DNA from: CAYTED01 sp964537075
GTDB taxonomy: Bacteria; Patescibacteriota; Minisyncoccia; Moranbacterales; UBA1568
DNA: 12,576 nt
NCBI GenBank assembly: GCA_964537075.1
Contig: CAZIBB010000026.1
Location: 1-12,576, forward strand
Direction: 5' to 3'
The notes under the pieces were generated by a model. The model was not told where the DNA came from and searched no databases. It saw only the letters and a program-made list of their open reading frames with translations. This document shows, one piece after another, positions 10,129-12,576 of the stretch; the first letter of the stretch is position 1, and the number at the start of each line of letters is the position of its first letter. The translations under genes were made by a program, and so were the position numbers.

Positions 10129-12084
10129 ATGGCAAAGATATTAGGTATCGACTTAGGAACAACCAACTCAGCGATGGCGATCGTCGAAGGTGGAAGTCCG
10201 ACCATCCTCGAAAACAAAGAAGGCGCACGCACGACACCATCCATGGTAGCGATCGGGAAGACCGGCGAGCGTCTCGTCGGACTCCTCGCCAAACGTCAGG
10301 GTGTGACCAATCCGGAGAACACGCTGTTTTCCGTCAAGCGCCTCATCGGTCGTCACTTCGGTGATGATGAAGTGAAGCGCGACATGAAGACCCTTCCATA
10401 TAAAGTGATCCAATCCGGTGAAGGTGTGAAGATCGTAATGGGTGGCAAGGAATACTCGCCACAGGAAATCTCCGCGATGATTCTCGGGAAATTAAAGGCT
10501 GATGCCGAAGAGAAGCTCGGAGAAAAAATCACCGATGCGGTCATCACCGTACCGGCATACTTCGATGATTCACAAAGGAAAGCAACCAAGGAAGCAGGAG
10601 AGATTGCTGGCTTCAATGTCCGGCGCATCATCAACGAACCAACTGCAGCCGCTCTCGCCTACGGATTCAATAAGAAGAAAGATGAGAAAATCGCCGTGTA
10701 TGATCTCGGTGGCGGTACATTTGATATCTCCATTCTCGAGGTCGCCGAAGACACCGTCGAAGTGAAGTCGACCAACGGTGACACACACCTCGGTGGTGAT
10801 GACTTCGATCAGCGCATCATCCATTGGATTCTTGATGAATTCAAGAAGCAGGAAGGACTCGACCTTTCCAAGGATCCGCTCTCGCTCCAACGCATCAAGG
10901 AAGCCGCGGAAAAAGCGAAGATCGAACTCTCAACCGCGAATGAAACGGAAATCAATCAACCATTCATCACGGCCGATGCCAATGGTCCGAAGCACATGCT
11001 CATCAAGATGACTCGTGCCAAACTCGAAGAGCTCGTCGGCGATCTCGTCACCGCATCGTTCGAGCCAGTGAAGAAAGCACTCGCTGATGCGAAACTTACC
11101 GTAAAGGATATCAATGAAGTGATCCTCGTCGGTGGTATGACCCGTATGCCGCTCGTCCTCGCGGAAGTCGAGAAATTCTTCGGCAAGAAACCGAATATTT
11201 CCGTGAACCCGGATGAGGTCGTGGCCGCCGGTGCCGCTATCCAGGGAGGTGTCCTCGAAGGATCCGTGAAGGATGTACTCCTCCTCGATGTCACGCCGCT
11301 CACCTTCGGTATCGAGACCATGGGAGGTGTACGCACCCCGCTCATCGATAGGAATACCACCGTACCGGTATCCCGCTCACAGACATTCTCTACTGCCGCT
11401 GACAATCAGCCATCCGTAGAAATCCATGTGCTCCAAGGCGAACGCGAAATGGCAGGGGACAACAAATCACTCGGAAGATTCATCCTCGATGGTATTCCAC
11501 CATCACCACGCGGTATCCCGCAGATCGAAGTCACCTTTGACATCGATGCCTCGGGAATACTCTCGGTCACTGCTAAGGATAAGGCGACGAACAAATCTCA
11601 ATCCATCCGCATCGAATCAAGTACCGGTCTCTCCAAGGACGAAATCGAGCGCATGAAGAAAGATGCCGAGATGCACGCCGAGGAAGACAAGCGGAAAAAG
11701 GAATTGATCGAGGCCCGCAATATGGCCGACTCTCTCTCTTACACGACCGAGAAGTCGATGAAGGACGCCGGGGACAAACTCACGGTTGATGAGAAGAAGC
11801 CAGTCGAAGAAGCGATCGTCGAACTGAACAAAGTGAAGAACGGTGACGACCTCGAAGCGATCAAGAAAGCAACCGAGGCTCTCTCCACCGCCGCCCAAAA
11901 GATCGGTGAGAAACTGTACGCCGCTGCCCAAGCAGCGTCTCAGGGAGCAGGGAACAATGAGCAGGGAACAGCCGAGGCTAAACCAGAAGGGGAGACCCCA
12001 AAGGATGCCGAAGTTGAGGACCCCGTAAAGTCTGATGAATCGGCCAGCGGAGCAAGCAAGCCAGCCGACGAAGAGAAAAAATAA
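10129..12084 (+). CDS. dnaK: Hsp70 chaperone DnaK
   Basis: ATP-dependent chaperone that folds and protects cytoplasmic proteins with DnaJ and GrpE. The 651-residue product is full length. The nucleotide-binding domain has GIDLGTTNS (6-14), the catalytic lysine in SVKRLIGR (K70), VPAYFDDSQRKAT (141-153), INEPTAAALAYG (168-179), DLGGGTFD (192-199) and LVGGMTRMP. The hydrophobic linker DVLLLDVTPL (about 383-392) joins the beta-sandwich substrate domain (QTFSTAADNQPSVEIHVLQGE) and the helical lid. The tail (about 600-651) is Gln/Glu/Ser-rich and includes GNNEQGT, encoded by four copies of the 7-bp repeat seen in grpE; it does not end in an EEVD-like motif. No SD precedes the ATG. No dnaJ follows; the operon ends at the terminator 12096-12137. 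Confidence 0.98.
   Translation: MAKILGIDLGTTNSAMAIVEGGSPTILENKEGARTTPSMVAIGKTGERLVGLLAKRQGVTNPENTLFSVKRLIGRHFGDDEVKRDMKTLPYKVIQSGEGVKIVMGGKEYSPQEISAMILGKLKADAEEKLGEKITDAVITVPAYFDDSQRKATKEAGEIAGFNVRRIINEPTAAALAYGFNKKKDEKIAVYDLGGGTFDISILEVAEDTVEVKSTNGDTHLGGDDFDQRIIHWILDEFKKQEGLDLSKDPLSLQRIKEAAEKAKIELSTANETEINQPFITADANGPKHMLIKMTRAKLEELVGDLVTASFEPVKKALADAKLTVKDINEVILVGGMTRMPLVLAEVEKFFGKKPNISVNPDEVVAAGAAIQGGVLEGSVKDVLLLDVTPLTFGIETMGGVRTPLIDRNTTVPVSRSQTFSTAADNQPSVEIHVLQGEREMAGDNKSLGRFILDGIPPSPRGIPQIEVTFDIDASGILSVTAKDKATNKSQSIRIESSTGLSKDEIERMKKDAEMHAEEDKRKKELIEARNMADSLSYTTEKSMKDAGDKLTVDEKKPVEEAIVELNKVKNGDDLEAIKKATEALSTAAQKIGEKLYAAAQAASQGAGNNEQGTAEAKPEGETPKDAEVEDPVKSDESASGASKPADEEKK
11943..11970 (+). 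repeat. 7-bp tandem repeat NNGARCA (4 units) inside dnaK
   Basis: Units: GGGAGCA, GGGAACA, ATGAGCA, GGGAACA. They encode about residues 605-614 in the disordered C-terminal tail (GAGNNEQGTA). A change in copy number would alter only the last 45 or so residues. Confidence 0.8.
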
Positions 12085-12095
12085 GGAGTATAATA

Positions 12096-12137
12096 AGAGC
12101 GGGGCATTGCGCCCCGCTCTTTAGTTTAATTTTTTTG
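12096..12137 (+). terminator. Terminator of the heat-shock operon
   Basis: Ten-base-pair stem AGAGCGGGGC/GCCCCGCTCT with loop ATTGC, followed by TTAGTTTAATTTTTTT. It starts 12 nt after the dnaK stop and is the strongest terminator in the window. Confidence 0.93.
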
Positions 12138-12141
12138 ATCT

Positions 12142-12576
12142 ATGTTTGAAGAACTTCTTTACCCGACATTTGTTGCTATCTCTCCAGATGAAGTTCTAAA
12201 GAGGCATGACGCGATAATCGGTAAATATGGAATGGGAGTTTTTCTAAAAAGACGAGAGTTTCAGAGGGCTCGAGAAATGTATCAGACAGCTCGTTATGCC
12301 ATAGGAATGACGGCGAAGACGGATAATATTTATTGGGTAACGCCGGCAAGGAAAGAAGATCAGACACCGGATACTTATATTTTATGGGCAGATAACGTAA
12401 GCAAAAAAATAAATATTGAATGTGTCGAAGTTACTTTATGGGAAGAGCATCAAGATGATTTGTTTACAATAATTAGTAAGAAAATAAAGAAATCCTACCC
12501 TTATTACTTCGTTATTCTTGTACACGCGGAGCGCCCGAGAGAATATATAGAAAGCAAATATTTTGCAGATATAATT
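12142..12576 (+). CDS. Unknown protein, 3' end beyond the window
   Basis: An open frame of 145 codons from ATG 12142 to the window end with no stop. I do not recognise the family. It starts MFEELLYPTFVAISPDEVLK, then has a charged helical region (KRREFQRAREMYQTARYAIG, about 36-55). An alpha/beta-looking part follows, with DQTPDTYILWAD (about 72-83), INIECVEVTLWEEH (about 90-103) and YYFVILVHAERPREYIES. The order PD, strand, then E-x-VEV resembles PD-(D/E)xK nuclease-like folds, but the expected lysine is not obvious, so this is only a hint. There is no SD. The DNA is AT-richer than dnaK (many ATA, AAA and AAT codons). It lies directly downstream of the dnaK terminator, so it needs its own promoter, which I could not identify. 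Confidence 0.7.
   Translation, partial: MFEELLYPTFVAISPDEVLKRHDAIIGKYGMGVFLKRREFQRAREMYQTARYAIGMTAKTDNIYWVTPARKEDQTPDTYILWADNVSKKINIECVEVTLWEEHQDDLFTIISKKIKKSYPYYFVILVHAERPREYIESKYFADII

Noticed and set aside
12089..12094. TATAAT after dnaK as promoter of the last gene
   Set aside because: No acceptable -35 lies at the right distance, and the transcript would have to pass the strong dnaK terminator at once.

Overview
The window looks like chromosomal DNA of a Candidate Phyla Radiation (Patescibacteria) bacterium, probably of the Parcubacteria type. This is inference. It rests on a stripped-down alanyl-tRNA synthetase, a short HrcA, housekeeping genes without Shine-Dalgarno (SD) sites, small intergenic spaces filled with short palindromes, and loose single-gene linkage (rplU without rpmA, yidD without rnpA/yidC, dnaK without dnaJ). 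TGA is used as a stop codon, so the genetic code looks standard. No tRNA, rRNA, CRISPR array or transposase was seen.

Layout. Positions 3-1757 hold the 3' part of alaS. A terminator and a consensus promoter then lead into rplU (1952-2260), which has its own terminator. Positions 2303-2578 hold only palindromic repeat DNA. The minus strand carries dnaB (5017-3650), recR (3498-2911) and a 68-codon unknown gene (2825-2619) with its own promoter and terminator. Divergent from dnaB is a small coiled-coil gene (5153-5425). corA (6430-5522, minus) and yidD (6576-6818, plus) diverge. An array of hairpins (6831-6973) precedes a two-gene cassette of small cysteine-containing proteins (7079-7637) closed by a terminator.

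Positions 7787-12137 form the heat-shock operon: a perfect CIRCE operator inside a sigma-70-type promoter, a roughly 255-nt structured leader, hrcA, a 32-codon ORF, grpE, a SET-domain methyltransferase gene, dnaK, and a strong terminator. HrcA should repress the whole unit through CIRCE. GrpE is the nucleotide exchange factor of DnaK. The SET gene sits between the two, is visibly AT-richer than its neighbours and may have been acquired. The window closes with the 5' part of an unrecognised gene (12142 onward).

The main points for follow-up are: the SET methyltransferase inside a chaperone operon; a 7-bp tandem repeat (NNGARCA) lying in-frame inside both grpE and dnaK and also intergenically; a CorA-family protein whose GMN filter motif reads AMS; a contrast between SD-led small unknown genes and SD-less housekeeping genes; and a dispersed palindromic repeat family that sits in front of several genes.
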